Positions 1 through 8,686 of a DNA stretch of 64,000 bases are shown piece by piece. The DNA is taken from NCBI GenBank assembly GCA_022448245.1, contig JAKVCO010000006.1, forward strand, positions 1-64,000, in the 5' to 3' direction. Numbering within the stretch: the stretch's first letter is position 1; every line of letters begins with the position of its first letter. This DNA comes from Paracoccaceae bacterium. GTDB taxonomy: Bacteria > Pseudomonadota > Alphaproteobacteria > Rhodobacterales > Rhodobacteraceae. The translations under genes were made by a program, and so were the position numbers. Under the pieces are notes generated by a model. It was not told the DNA's origin. It saw only the letters and a list, made by a program, of their open reading frames with translations, and searched no databases.

Positions 1-2
1 AC

Positions 3-623
3 AGATGCCCGAAGGTCTTCCTGTCCGCCATCGCCCTCGCAGCTCTCGTAATTTACTGGCTATGAGTCCTGAGCCTAGAGACCGTGTTTGCTTGGGACGG
101 CGTTCCTAGAAGCGTGCGCGCATGGAACCGCGATCAAACGTTGGAAACGGCATTTCAGGCATCGGCGGTGTGGGTCTATCAAGCGCTCTCGCGAACCGCT
201 GGTCAAAGCACTCTGTCGGGCGCGCTCGCAGACTTCGGCTACGGGAATGCGAACATCGGCGCACCCGATCAGCTCACGACCTACTAGTTGGATGACACGC
301 TTCAAATCTCAGCGGTCGAGCAAGTTGCGTTCCTGTCAAAGCTTGCCCGTGAGCAACTGCCGCTGTCCGAGACGACATACCGAGCCGCTAGGGACATCAT
401 GATCAGCGATACCGGTGAGACTTGGGTGATGCGCGCCAAAACGGGGTGGCGCTAAAGCGCGACCGACATGGATATCGGGTGGTTTGTTGGGTGGCTTGAA
501 TGCGCTGACGAGGCCTTTGTGTTCGCCTTGAATACGGACATGCCGGATACGAGATCTCTCCCTCAAAGGCGAGCAATCACCATTGCAGTCCTCGAAGGCA
601 TCGCTGCATTCGATTGCGATTGA
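3..623 (+). pseudogene. class D (OXA-type) beta-lactamase, decayed
   Basis: Frame 3 read through its stops gives a recognisable class D serine beta-lactamase. Visible family motifs are FAWDG, AWNRDQTLETAF, the YGN box, LDDTLQISAVEQVAFL, the KTGW box and DIGWFVGWLE, followed by a normal C-terminus. Two in-frame stops break it: TAG at 285-287, where W is expected in TTY-W-LDD (TGG to TAG), and TAA at 453-455, where Y is expected after KTGWR. Upstream, frame 3 has a signal-peptide-like stretch (FLSAIALAALV), a TGA, then VLSLETVFAWDG; the segment that should carry the catalytic STxK motif is missing, so an internal deletion is likely. An intact enzyme would be periplasmic. It cannot be functional as read, unless the window edge hides an error. 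Confidence 0.8.
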
Positions 624-687
624 TGTCGCTAGTCAGGTGTGGCGTTGGGCGCGGCACTGATTTTCGAACCTCTACCCACGCCCGGTG

Positions 688-1332
688 TCAGAGCTTCTTC
701 GCCACAACGTAGCGGCTCACAAGGATCCCTGCTTGATCGCTCACTTCAAGAATTTCGAAGCCCCCCGCCTCGATCCGTTTGTTAAGCTCAGATCCAAAGA
801 TGAAGTTCACTGATGGGGCTTTGCCAAGGGCCTGCATGATCGGAACCGCGATACTGTTGATGAGGAAGAACTTCAGACTGAACCCTTCTGGCGCACACAC
901 AGTTTTGGAGATGAATACCCCGCCCGGCTTTGTGACCGACGCGAGATGCTCAAGCGTTTGGTCGAGCGACGGAACGAGGTGCAGCAAGTTATGCGCCAGA
1001 ACAGCGTCATAAGTCGTCCCCTCCTGAGAATGATCCTGCGCCTGGGCGACTTGAAAGGTGATATTCTCCACCCCCTCCTCGGCCCGCTTTTCATTGGCGA
1101 TCTCGATCATACCGGGGGCAAGATCCGAGGCGGTGATCGTCGCGACATGAGGCGCAATCAGCAGCGCGGTTGACCCTGTGCCACACCCGATTTCGAGCAC
1201 GTTGTCGTCTGCCTTGAGGTAGGACTTCGTGCGTTCGAGCGTGTTGAGATAGCCGTCCATGTTTCGGATGGGGTCCGCGGCGTATTTGCGGGCGGTCTTG
1301 CTCCAGAACGCTGCATCTTTGGATAGGTTCAC
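688..1332 (-). CDS. class I SAM-dependent methyltransferase
   Basis: This protein of about 214 residues has the Rossmann motif I VLEIGCGTGS, an acidic residue after strand 2 (ITASDLAPGM) and the post-motif region DAVLAHNLLHLV, so it should transfer a methyl group from S-adenosylmethionine. The substrate cannot be told. The ORF track opens at a TTG (1350), but GTG at 1332 has AAAGG about eight bases upstream and gives the N-terminus VNLSKDAAFWSKTARKYA, which looks like the natural start. It stands alone between the beta-lactamase remnant and fabB, on the opposite strand to both. Confidence 0.8.
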   Translation of the reverse strand: MNLSKDAAFWSKTARKYAADPIRNMDGYLNTLERTKSYLKADDNVLEIGCGTGSTALLIAPHVATITASDLAPGMIEIANEKRAEEGVENITFQVAQAQDHSQEGTTYDAVLAHNLLHLVPSLDQTLEHLASVTKPGGVFISKTVCAPEGFSLKFFLINSIAVPIMQALGKAPSVNFIFGSELNKRIEAGGFEILEVSDQAGILVSRYVVAKKL

Positions 1333-1601
1333 GCGGTCTACCTTTCGCAAACGAGTGTTTTCCGCGCTTTACCTTGATCGAGCCCAGCACTCAATCGCTG
1401 CAACCTATCGGCCATCAGATTGGCGGTGCCATGAGCGCCAACCGCGCAAATCTAGCAGCGTGATCGTGCGATTGCTTAGTAAGTAGCGACAATTGATGAA
1501 GTCAGACCCAAAGCCACCTTCGCTTGCTTGAACCTACAGCCCCACTTGCCCCAAACACCTGCCTCGCATAGAAGCTCGCCAAACCGCAGGAAGGGGGCTT
1601 C

Positions 1602-2828
1602 ATGCGCCGCGTCGTTATTACAGGTATCGGGATCGTCTGCCCGATCGGAAACACTGTCTCAGAAGTAGAAGCATCTCTACGCGCCGGGAAATCCGGGATC
1701 ACCGCCGAAGAGAAGTACAAAGAGCATGGCTTCCGCAGCCAGGTCGCGGGCATCCCGCGGATCGATGTCTCTGAACACATCGACAAGCGCCAGTTGCGCT
1801 TTATGGGCCCAGGTGCGGCGTATTCCTACATCGCTATGGAACAAGCCATCGCGGATGCAGGCCTTGAAGAGAGCGACATCTCGAACGAGCGCACAGGCCT
1901 TATCGCCTCCTCGGGCGGGCCGTCCACTTCGAACTTTTTCACGGCGTTCGACACGGTGATCAACAAGGGCTCGCCCAAGCGGATGGGCCCGTTCATGGTC
2001 ACGCGCTGCATGTCGTCGACTGTGTCGGCCTGTCTTGCAACGCCCTTCAAGATCAAGGGCGTGAACTACTCCATCACCTCGGCCTGCTCGACCACGCTCC
2101 ACTGCATGGGCAACGGCGCAGAGCAAATCCAGATGGGCAAACAAGACATCGTCTTTGCCGGCGGCGGGGAAGAGGTCGACTGGACGCTGTCGTGCCTCTT
2201 TGACGCGATGGGCGCGATGTCATCGAAATACAACGACACACCGGAGAAAGCCTCCCGCCCGTTTGACGCCACGCGTGACGGTTTCGTCATCGGTGGCGGT
2301 GGCGGCATGGTGGTCCTCGAGGAGCTCGAGCACGCCAAAGCACGCGGCGCCAAGATTTACGCAGAAGTCACCGGCTACGGCGCGACCTCTGACGGCCACG
2401 ACATGGTGGCTCCGTCCGGTGAAGGCGGCGAGCGTTCCATGAAACTGGCGCTCGGCACGCTGCCAGATGGCCGCAAAGTCGACTACATCAACGCGCACGG
2501 CACCTCGACGCCGGTGGGCGACGTGACCGAGATGATGGCCGTGCGCCGGGTCTTCGGCGAAGAGCACCCGGTGGTGACCTCCACCAAGTCGCAGACGGGC
2601 CACGCGCTCGGCGGCGCAGGCGTGCACGAGGCGATCTACAGCCTCATCATGATGGAGAAAGGCTTCATCGCACCCTCGATCAACGTGACCGAGCTCGCAC
2701 CTGAGCTGCGTCCCGACGAAGTGTGCACCGAGTACCGCGAGGGCGTGGAACTCGATTCCGTTCTTTCTAATTCCTTCGGTTTCGGAGGCACGAACGCCTC
2801 CATGATCATGAGCAAATTCAGCGAGTAA
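1602..2828 (+). CDS. fabB: beta-ketoacyl-ACP synthase I
   Basis: FabB condenses malonyl-ACP with acyl-ACP in fatty acid elongation and is needed for the unsaturated branch. The 408 residues match the family length. The Cys-His-His triad is visible: TSACSTTLH carries the nucleophilic cysteine, [11 protein letters not shown] the first histidine and [12 protein letters not shown] the lysine and second histidine; the glycine-rich C-terminus [11 protein letters not shown] is intact. ATG follows a strong GGAAGGGGG site. fabI follows five bases downstream, so the two are one operon. The usual partner fabA, which makes the cis-3-decenoyl substrate, is not found in the 250 bases upstream. Confidence 0.95.
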   Translation: MRRVVITGIGIVCPIGNTVSEVEASLRAGKSGITAEEKYKEHGFRSQVAGIPRIDVSEHIDKRQLRFMGPGAAYSYIAMEQAIADAGLEESDISNERTGLIASSGGPSTSNFFTAFDTVINKGSPKRMGPFMVTRCMSSTVSACLATPFKIKGVNYSITSACSTTLHCMGNGAEQIQMGKQDIVFAGGGEEVDWTLSCLFDAMGAMSSKYNDTPEKASRPFDATRDGFVIGGGGGMVVLEELEHAKARGAKIYAEVTGYGATSDGHDMVAPSGEGGERSMKLALGTLPDGRKVDYINAHGTSTPVGDVTEMMAVRRVFGEEHPVVTSTKSQTGHALGGAGVHEAIYSLIMMEKGFIAPSINVTELAPELRPDEVCTEYREGVELDSVLSNSFGFGGTNASMIMSKFSE

Positions 2829-2833
2829 TACCC

Positions 2834-3622
2834 ATGGCAGACCTTTTGAAAGGCAAGAAGGGCCTGATTACAGGCATCGCCAACAACCGTTCCATCGCGT
2901 ACGGCATTGCGGCTGCGATGAAGGCCGAAGGGGCCGAGCTGGCCTTTGCGTGCCAGATGGACGTGTTCGGCGAGAAGGTGAAGCCCCTGGCAGAGGAGCT
3001 GGGCGTCAGCATCGTAACCGACTATTCCGCGACAGACGACGCAGTGTCGAAGGCCTGCTTTGATCGCTTGGCCGGTGAGTGGGGCTCGCTCGATTTCTGC
3101 GTCCACGCGATGGCCTATTCCGACAAGAACGAGCTCACGGGTTCCTTCACGGATACGTCGCGCGAGAACTTCAAGAACTCGCTCGATATCTCCGCCTATT
3201 CGCTCATCGACATGGCACGCAACGCGGCACCGCTCATGACCGATGGCGGTTCGATCATGGCCCTCACCTACCAGGGCTCCAAAAAAGCGACGCCGTGGTA
3301 CAATGTGATGGGCGTGGCAAAAGCTGCCCTTGAGACGACTGTACTTTACCTTGCAAATGACCTCGGGCCGCAAGGGATCCGCGTGAACTCGATTTCGCCA
3401 GGACCGATGAAGACGCTGTCCGGTGCCGCCATTGGTGGCGCACGCAAGACGTTCCGCTTCACGCAGGCAAACGCTCCCCTGCGCAAGAACGCGTCGCTCG
3501 AGGCAATCGGTGGTACGGCCGTCTACCTTGCGTCCGACTATTCGGACTGCACGACGGGTGAATGCATCATGGTCGACGGTGGCTACCACATCCTGGGCAT
3601 GCCGCAGCCAGACAACCTCTGA
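2834..3622 (+). CDS. fabI: enoyl-ACP reductase (NADH)
   Basis: FabI is the short-chain dehydrogenase-type reductase that performs the last step of each fatty acid elongation cycle. At 262 residues it has normal length. The FabI-type dinucleotide site GIANNRSIAYG lies near residues 13-23, and the catalytic Tyr-x6-Lys signature is in YNVMGVAKAALE; the C-terminal GGYHILGM is typical. It is five bases behind fabB, so translation is probably coupled. This type is the usual target of triclosan-like inhibitors, a statement about the family and not something the sequence shows. Confidence 0.95.
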   Translation: MADLLKGKKGLITGIANNRSIAYGIAAAMKAEGAELAFACQMDVFGEKVKPLAEELGVSIVTDYSATDDAVSKACFDRLAGEWGSLDFCVHAMAYSDKNELTGSFTDTSRENFKNSLDISAYSLIDMARNAAPLMTDGGSIMALTYQGSKKATPWYNVMGVAKAALETTVLYLANDLGPQGIRVNSISPGPMKTLSGAAIGGARKTFRFTQANAPLRKNASLEAIGGTAVYLASDYSDCTTGECIMVDGGYHILGMPQPDNL

Positions 3623-3629
3623 TCACCGG

Positions 3630-4079
3630 ATGATCGGCGCGCGGATAAAGGCAACGCTTGTTGAAGGCGTCGTTTGCCTCGCCTTGATGCTGCCGATCTT
3701 CTTGCTGCTTGAACGCCAGGACGTCGGTCTTTGGCTTTCATTTAGCTTGGCCGCCGCCCTGGGGCTCTTCTTTGCGCCTCTCGTTTTACTGCTCCGCGCA
3801 ATCGCGCGGGCAAAACCGCCCGCCGAAGAGCACCTTCGCGCCGGGCTCCAACTTGTCGGCGACGGCTGCCACCTGTGCCGCCTCATGCGGTTTTGGTTGC
3901 CGTTGGTCGCACTCCCCGGCGGCGTCGCAGCTGCAATCTACTGGGGCAGTTGGGGCGCCGCGCCGCTGGGCCTTGCAGTCACGGCGGTGCACCTCGCGAC
4001 AGGGCTTTCAGCGCTCGCTGAGGGGCGAGAGCCCCATTGGGCGCGTCTTACCGGGTTCCGGTTCGAACGCACCAACTGA
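3630..4079 (+). CDS. small integral membrane protein, unknown function
   Basis: I do not recognise this family with certainty. The 149-residue product has two strongly hydrophobic spans near the N-terminus (VEGVVCLALMLPIFLLL and LSFSLAAALGLFFAPLVLLL), a short basic and acidic loop containing two cysteines (GDGCHLCRL), then two more hydrophobic spans; the overall pattern recalls RDD-type membrane proteins but no RDD signature is clear. ATG at 3630 is chosen because upstream codons overlap fabI. It sits seven bases after fabI, so it is the third gene of the fabB-fabI transcript, and a large palindrome follows its stop. Confidence 0.6.
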   Translation: MIGARIKATLVEGVVCLALMLPIFLLLERQDVGLWLSFSLAAALGLFFAPLVLLLRAIARAKPPAEEHLRAGLQLVGDGCHLCRLMRFWLPLVALPGGVAAAIYWGSWGAAPLGLAVTAVHLATGLSALAEGREPHWARLTGFRFERTN

Positions 4080-4106
4080 ACGAGGGGCCAGCCCCTCGAG
4101 CTCCCC

Positions 4107-4161
4107 GAAGTACATTTGCACAAAGAAGAGGGGCGCCCTCTTCTTTGTGCAAATGTACTTC
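4107..4161. repeat. 55-bp near-perfect palindrome, probable terminator or REP-like element
   Basis: Two 26-base arms (4107-4132 and 4136-4161, starting GAAGTACATTTGCACAAAG) are perfect reverse complements around a 3-base loop GCG. It lies 28 bases after the stop of the membrane protein gene and before the HAD gene. The stem would end transcription or stabilise the 3' end. There is no long T-run, and the arms are far longer than a minimal terminator needs. A related 21-base segment (17 of 21 identical) occurs at 53691-53711. Confidence 0.75.
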
Positions 4162-4214
4162 CGCCGGAGGCATCCCGACTTTTCAACTGCGCCGACCTGT
4201 GCGAGCCTCGCATC

Positions 4215-4889
4215 ATGTCTATCAGTACCTGCATTTTCGACGCCTACGGCACGCTCTTTGACGTGGGCGCCGCGGCGAGAGAGGCCGCAAAGGAGAACAC
4301 CGCTCTGGCCGACGCATGGCCCGGGCTTGCCGCGGATTGGCGGCGGAAGCAGTTGGAGTATTCGTGGCTGCGCGCCGTGGCAGGAACCTATTGCGACTTT
4401 TGGCAGCTCACGCAGGACGGGCTCGATTGGGCGATGGAAGCGGCAGGTCTGAGTGATGCCGCCCTTCGCCAACGCTTGCTTGATCTGTATTGGGAGCTTC
4501 AGGCTTACCCGGAAGTTCCCGAGATGCTGGAAGCTCTCGCGGGTGCCGGCAAAGCCACGGGCATTTTATCGAATGGATCACCCAAGATGCTAGATGCCGC
4601 GGTGACATCGGCGGGCATTGGAGACCTACTGGATGCGACGCTGAGCGTTGAAAGCGTGGGCATCTTCAAACCGGCAGCATCTGTGTACGATCTTGTCGGC
4701 CAGCACTTTCGCTGCACGCCATCTGAGGTTCTGTTTGTCAGCTCGAACGGGTGGGACGCCGCGCATGCGGCGGCTTACGGGTTCGAGACCGTATGGGTGA
4801 ACCGAGAAGGCTTGCCCATGGACCGTTTGCCGGGCGCGCCAGCGCATGTCGTCAGCGACCTCACAGCTATTTCAGGCCTCGCGCTGTGA
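4215..4889 (+). CDS. haloacid dehalogenase, type II family
   Basis: The 224-residue protein belongs to the L-2-haloacid dehalogenase branch of the HAD superfamily. Motif I is FDAYGTLFD with the nucleophilic aspartate, motif II is LSNGSPKM, the motif III lysine is in GIFKPAASVYDL, and the hydrolase-specific motif FVSSNGWDAAHAAAYGF carries the Ser-Asn-Asp set typical of true dehalogenases rather than phosphatases. The start is ATG 4215; the longer ORF would begin inside the palindrome. Its stop overlaps the next gene by four bases (GTGA), opening a tight five-gene operon. Substrate is not shown by sequence. Confidence 0.88.
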   Translation: MSISTCIFDAYGTLFDVGAAAREAAKENTALADAWPGLAADWRRKQLEYSWLRAVAGTYCDFWQLTQDGLDWAMEAAGLSDAALRQRLLDLYWELQAYPEVPEMLEALAGAGKATGILSNGSPKMLDAAVTSAGIGDLLDATLSVESVGIFKPAASVYDLVGQHFRCTPSEVLFVSSNGWDAAHAAAYGFETVWVNREGLPMDRLPGAPAHVVSDLTAISGLAL

Positions 4890-5701
4890 GTTACTTCACT
4901 GCCTCGGATGGAGCGCGGATTCACTTCAGCGACGAAGGCAACGGCCGCCCTCTCCTATGTTTGTCGGGCCTTACCCGCACGGGGCGCGATTTTGACTATG
5001 TGGCGCCCCACTTGCCGCCTTGCCGGTTGATCCGGATGGATTATCGCGGGCGGGGCATGTCTGATTTCTCGGGCGCCGCCACCTACTCGGTCCAACGTGA
5101 AGGCCAAGATGCAATTGAGCTTCTTGATCATCTGGGGATCGATAAGGTCTCTATCCTCGGGACATCGCGCGGGGGCATCATTGCTATGGTCTTAGCCTTC
5201 AGCGTGAAGGATCGGCTTGCGGCCGTGGCACTAAATGACATTGGCCCAAAGATCGAGGCGGCGGGGCTCGACGCGATCAAGGATTACCTCGGGCGGCGTC
5301 CCTCTTTCCGGACGTTGGATGAGGCTGTGAGCAAACGCTCAACGGTGATGACGGGCTTTGCCAATGTGCCCGAGGCCCGCTGGGCGCAGGAAGTGATGCT
5401 GCATTACCGTGGCGCGCTGGGGGGCCTCGATATCACCTACGATCCGGCCCTACGCGACGCCGTGTTAAGCAATGAGGCCGCCGCTGTGCCGGACCTCTGG
5501 CCCATATTCGACAGCTTGAATGGACTGCCCTTGGCGCTGATCAGAGGCGCGAATTCGGACCTTCTGAGCAGCGAAACAGCCCAAGAGATGCTCCGCCGCC
5601 GCCCGGATATGATCTTCGCGGATGTGCCCGATCGCGGGCATGTTCCTTTCCTTGACGAACCAGAAGCGCTCGAGGCGCTTCACACATGGTGGGACCTATG
5701 A
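4886..5701 (+). CDS. alpha/beta hydrolase
   Basis: This is a soluble alpha/beta-fold hydrolase of 271 residues, starting at a GTG that overlaps the stop of the preceding gene. The nucleophile elbow is GTSRGG, the oxyanion region CLSGLTRTGRDF, a late aspartate is possible around ALIRGANSDLL, and the catalytic histidine is in DRGHVPFLDEP. The gene ends in an ATGA overlap with the dehydratase. Its neighbours, a dehalogenase and a PLP dehydratase, suggest small-molecule catabolism, but the substrate is unknown. Confidence 0.85.
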   Translation: MSYFTASDGARIHFSDEGNGRPLLCLSGLTRTGRDFDYVAPHLPPCRLIRMDYRGRGMSDFSGAATYSVQREGQDAIELLDHLGIDKVSILGTSRGGIIAMVLAFSVKDRLAAVALNDIGPKIEAAGLDAIKDYLGRRPSFRTLDEAVSKRSTVMTGFANVPEARWAQEVMLHYRGALGGLDITYDPALRDAVLSNEAAAVPDLWPIFDSLNGLPLALIRGANSDLLSSETAQEMLRRRPDMIFADVPDRGHVPFLDEPEALEALHTWWDL

Positions 5702-6648
5702 ACTTTGACATGATCCAAGCTTCTGCGGCGCGCGCAGAAGGCCACGTACGGCGCACGCCACTCCTCACCTCGCCGTTTATCGACGAAATCGCCGGGCGTC
5801 GCGTTTGGGTGAAGGCCGAATGCCTGCAGCACACCGGCTCATTCAAGTTCCGCGGCGCTTGGTCCGCCGTTTCCGCGCTAAGCGATGAAGAACGCGCTCA
5901 GGGCATCTTTGCCTCCTCGAGCGGCAACCATGCCCAAGCGATCGCGCTGGCCTCCAAGATGCATGGCGCCAGTGCCGTGATCCTGATGCCGTCGGACGCG
6001 CCCAAACTGAAGATTGCCAACACCGAAGCGTTGGGCGCCGAAGTCGTGCTCTATGATCGGGCAACCGAGGACCGGGAGGAGCTTGCAAAGAACCTCGCCG
6101 CCCAGCGCCAGCTGACCTTCATTCCGCCCTACGATCATCCCCAGGTCATTGCGGGCCAAGGCACCTGTGGGCTCGAAATCCATGAGGACGCACCTGAAGG
6201 CGCGGACGTGCTCGTCTGCTGTTCGGGCGGTGGCCTCACGGCGGGCATTGCGCTGGCCCTCGAAGAGACGGGGCGCCGGGTCCATCCAGTAGAGCCAGAG
6301 GGCTTTGACGATGTGGCGCGCTCGCTGATTGCAGGCGAACGCAAGCGTAACGAGAAGACGTCGGGCAGCCTGTGCGACGCGATCATCTCTCCCCAAGCGG
6401 GGGACCTCACTTGGCCCATCATCAAGCGGCTTTGCAAACCGGGGATCGTCGTGACCGAGGACGAAGCTTTGCGCACGATGGCGCTCGCGTGGCTCAGGCT
6501 CAAGATCGTGGTGGAACCCGGCGGTGCAGTGGCGCTGGCCGCGGTCCTCTTCCACGGGGACGAGATTGAAGGCGATGACATCGCGCTCACCGTCTCGGGC
6601 GGCAACGTAGACCCGGCTGTCTTCGCTATGGCCATGGAGAAACTATGA
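5698..6648 (+). CDS. threonine/serine dehydratase-like PLP enzyme
   Basis: A fold-type II PLP enzyme of 316 residues. The PLP-binding lysine is in SFKFRGAW, the substrate loop is SSGNHAQA and the phosphate-binding glycine loop is CCSGGGLTAG. There is no C-terminal ACT-like regulatory domain, so it resembles the biodegradative threonine dehydratase, serine racemase or hydroxyaspartate dehydratase group rather than biosynthetic IlvA. ATG 5698 overlaps the preceding stop (ATGA); ATG 5686 is an in-frame alternative. Product would be a 2-oxo acid and ammonia. Confidence 0.87.
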   Translation: MNFDMIQASAARAEGHVRRTPLLTSPFIDEIAGRRVWVKAECLQHTGSFKFRGAWSAVSALSDEERAQGIFASSSGNHAQAIALASKMHGASAVILMPSDAPKLKIANTEALGAEVVLYDRATEDREELAKNLAAQRQLTFIPPYDHPQVIAGQGTCGLEIHEDAPEGADVLVCCSGGGLTAGIALALEETGRRVHPVEPEGFDDVARSLIAGERKRNEKTSGSLCDAIISPQAGDLTWPIIKRLCKPGIVVTEDEALRTMALAWLRLKIVVEPGGAVALAAVLFHGDEIEGDDIALTVSGGNVDPAVFAMAMEKL

Positions 6649-7829
6649 CCGACTTCACCATCGCATCCTTCAACGTCAAAAACCTGATCGGCGCCGATCA
6701 GGAATACTACCGCTTTGAGAGCTACACGCCCGAGGAGCACGCTTGGAAAGAAGATTGGCTCGCCGATCAGCTGCTGACCATGGACGCCGATATCGTCTGT
6801 TTTCAGGAAATCTTCGCGGCTGATGCGCTCCGCGATGTGGTGCGCGAAACGAATGCACGTGGGATCGCTTCGAACGAGGCCGTCGTGCCCGATCGTTCCA
6901 AGCGCTACGCCCGCAAGGCGATTTTCCGCAAACTCGCGTTCGAGCCCTATGACGAGGCTCAGATCGCCTTTGCGCCCAATGCCAATGACGGTGAACCGGG
7001 GCAGCGGCGCCCGGGCGTGGCGGTGCTTTCGCGCATGGGGTTTGTGGGGGCGCCGGAGGTCATCCAGGTGCTGCCGGAGCCTTTGGAAATCCCATTCTCC
7101 GATCTCGGTGGCGAGGACGGCGGGTCCTTCACGATCAGCCGCACCTCGCGCCCGATCCTGAAAGTCCGCGTACCCGTGGGCGACAAGATCATCACCATCT
7201 TCAACTGCCATCTGAAATCGAAACTGGGGGAGTTCCCGCGCAAGGATGGCAACCAGCCGCCCGAGGTGGACTTGGTCAACTACGACCCCTCTGGCCGCGC
7301 CATGGGATCGCTGCGGGCCGCACTCCGCCGGATGGCGGAGGCTTGGGTGCTGCGCAACGAGGTGCTGAAATCCCTTGCCGTGGGCGAGCCTGTCATGGTG
7401 CTCGGTGATTTCAACGATGGCGAACATGCGGTGTCGTCAGAAATCATCGCAGGCGAGACGCCGTTCAAAAACTACTCCTGGATGCGCCGCCACGATGCCG
7501 AGCATCGCTCAGACCGCTACACGCAGGACGAAAATGAGGTGATCCGCGAACAGATCGAGGCTGTGCGTCTTCACTCCGCCGAAAAGCTCTTCGTGCGCCG
7601 CTCGCTGCGCGACATGGTCTACACAGCGGCTTTTGGCGGCAATTTCGAGAGCATCGATCAGATCTTCATGTCGCGCCATTTCCATCCGGATTACGCCGAC
7701 CGCATTGGCGAGATGAATTACTTTAGCGTGCTGAACGACCACCTGACGGACGGCTCACATCCTGAGGCGCCCTACAACAAGCTGGCCTCTGACCACGGCC
7801 AGATCATCGCGCATATGAGGCTGGGATGA
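6645..7829 (+). CDS. endonuclease/exonuclease/phosphatase family protein
   Basis: The 394-residue protein has the EEP fold signatures: ASFNVKNL at the N-terminus, the metal-binding glutamate in DIVCFQEIF, IFNCHLKS in the middle and VLGDFNDG near residue 250, with LASDHGQIIAHM at the end carrying the catalytic Asp-His. The family includes DNases, phosphoesterases and inositol phosphatases, and nothing distinguishes these here. No signal peptide is seen, so it is probably cytoplasmic. Overlaps of four bases at both ends place it in the same operon as the dehydratase and pcaD. Confidence 0.85.
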   Translation: MTDFTIASFNVKNLIGADQEYYRFESYTPEEHAWKEDWLADQLLTMDADIVCFQEIFAADALRDVVRETNARGIASNEAVVPDRSKRYARKAIFRKLAFEPYDEAQIAFAPNANDGEPGQRRPGVAVLSRMGFVGAPEVIQVLPEPLEIPFSDLGGEDGGSFTISRTSRPILKVRVPVGDKIITIFNCHLKSKLGEFPRKDGNQPPEVDLVNYDPSGRAMGSLRAALRRMAEAWVLRNEVLKSLAVGEPVMVLGDFNDGEHAVSSEIIAGETPFKNYSWMRRHDAEHRSDRYTQDENEVIREQIEAVRLHSAEKLFVRRSLRDMVYTAAFGGNFESIDQIFMSRHFHPDYADRIGEMNYFSVLNDHLTDGSHPEAPYNKLASDHGQIIAHMRLG

Positions 7830-8614
7830 AGGTTTTCGACACCGGCCAAGTGAAGCTGCACTACCGGGTGGATGGTGATCCGTCTGGCGCGCCACTCGTT
7901 TTTGCCAACTCGCTCGGCACGGATCTGAGGCTCTGGGACGCGGTGCTGCCGCTCCTGCCACCGGGTCTCAGGATCATCCGCTATGACAAGCGCGGTCATG
8001 GCCTGAGCGACTGCCCTAAGGCGCCATATTCCATGGGCGCACTGGTCAAAGACGTGGAGAGCTTGCTGGATCACCTTGAGGTGCGCGAATGCGTCTTCGT
8101 GGGCCTCTCCATAGGCGGCCTCATCGCGCAAGGCCTCGCATCCAAGCGTCTCGATATCGTGCGGGCGCTCGTGCTGTCGAACACCGGGGCCAAGATCGCA
8201 ACGCGCGAAATCTGGGGCGACAGGATCGACACGATCCGCCGCCACGGCATGCCCGCCATCGGGGACGCAACGATGAAGCGCTGGTTCTCAAAGGGTTTCC
8301 GCGAAAAGCCTGAGATGGCCGCGTGGCGCAACATGCTGATCTCCACCCCCGCTGAAGGGTACATCGGCTGCGCAGATGCCATCGCGGGCACTGATTTTTA
8401 CACGCCGACGGCCGCGCTGCGCCTCCCTTGCCTCGGCATCGCGGGGTCCGAGGATGACGCGACACCGCCCGATCTGGTGCGCGAGACGGTGGACCTGATC
8501 CCGGGATCGCGACTTGAAATCATGCGCCGCGCGGGCCACCTGCCTTGCGTGGAAGATTCTGAGACCTATGCAAGCCACCTGCGCGCATTCCTCAAAGAGG
8601 TAGGCCACGCCTGA
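7826..8614 (+). CDS. pcaD: 3-oxoadipate enol-lactonase
   Basis: PcaD hydrolyses 3-oxoadipate enol-lactone to 3-oxoadipate in the protocatechuate branch of the beta-ketoadipate pathway. The 262-residue alpha/beta hydrolase shows FANSLGTDLRLWD, YDKRGHGLSD, the nucleophile motif GLSIGG and the histidine in RRAGHLPCVED, all strongly PcaD-like. The rest of the pca pathway is absent here, which is unusual because pcaD commonly lies with pcaCHG. It ends the overlap-linked operon that begins at the dehalogenase; related alpha/beta hydrolases could be mistaken for it. Confidence 0.82.
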   Translation: MKVFDTGQVKLHYRVDGDPSGAPLVFANSLGTDLRLWDAVLPLLPPGLRIIRYDKRGHGLSDCPKAPYSMGALVKDVESLLDHLEVRECVFVGLSIGGLIAQGLASKRLDIVRALVLSNTGAKIATREIWGDRIDTIRRHGMPAIGDATMKRWFSKGFREKPEMAAWRNMLISTPAEGYIGCADAIAGTDFYTPTAALRLPCLGIAGSEDDATPPDLVRETVDLIPGSRLEIMRRAGHLPCVEDSETYASHLRAFLKEVGHA

Positions 8615-8686
8615 GCAAGCGCCCGCATGTAAGCCCTTCTCTTGCAGGAGTTGAAGTGCTAGGCGAGCGCTGCAACTAGAGGCACC

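Noticed and set aside
6135-7427. 430-residue minus-strand ORF
   Set aside because: Antisense to the dehydratase and EEP genes, both of which have clear motifs.
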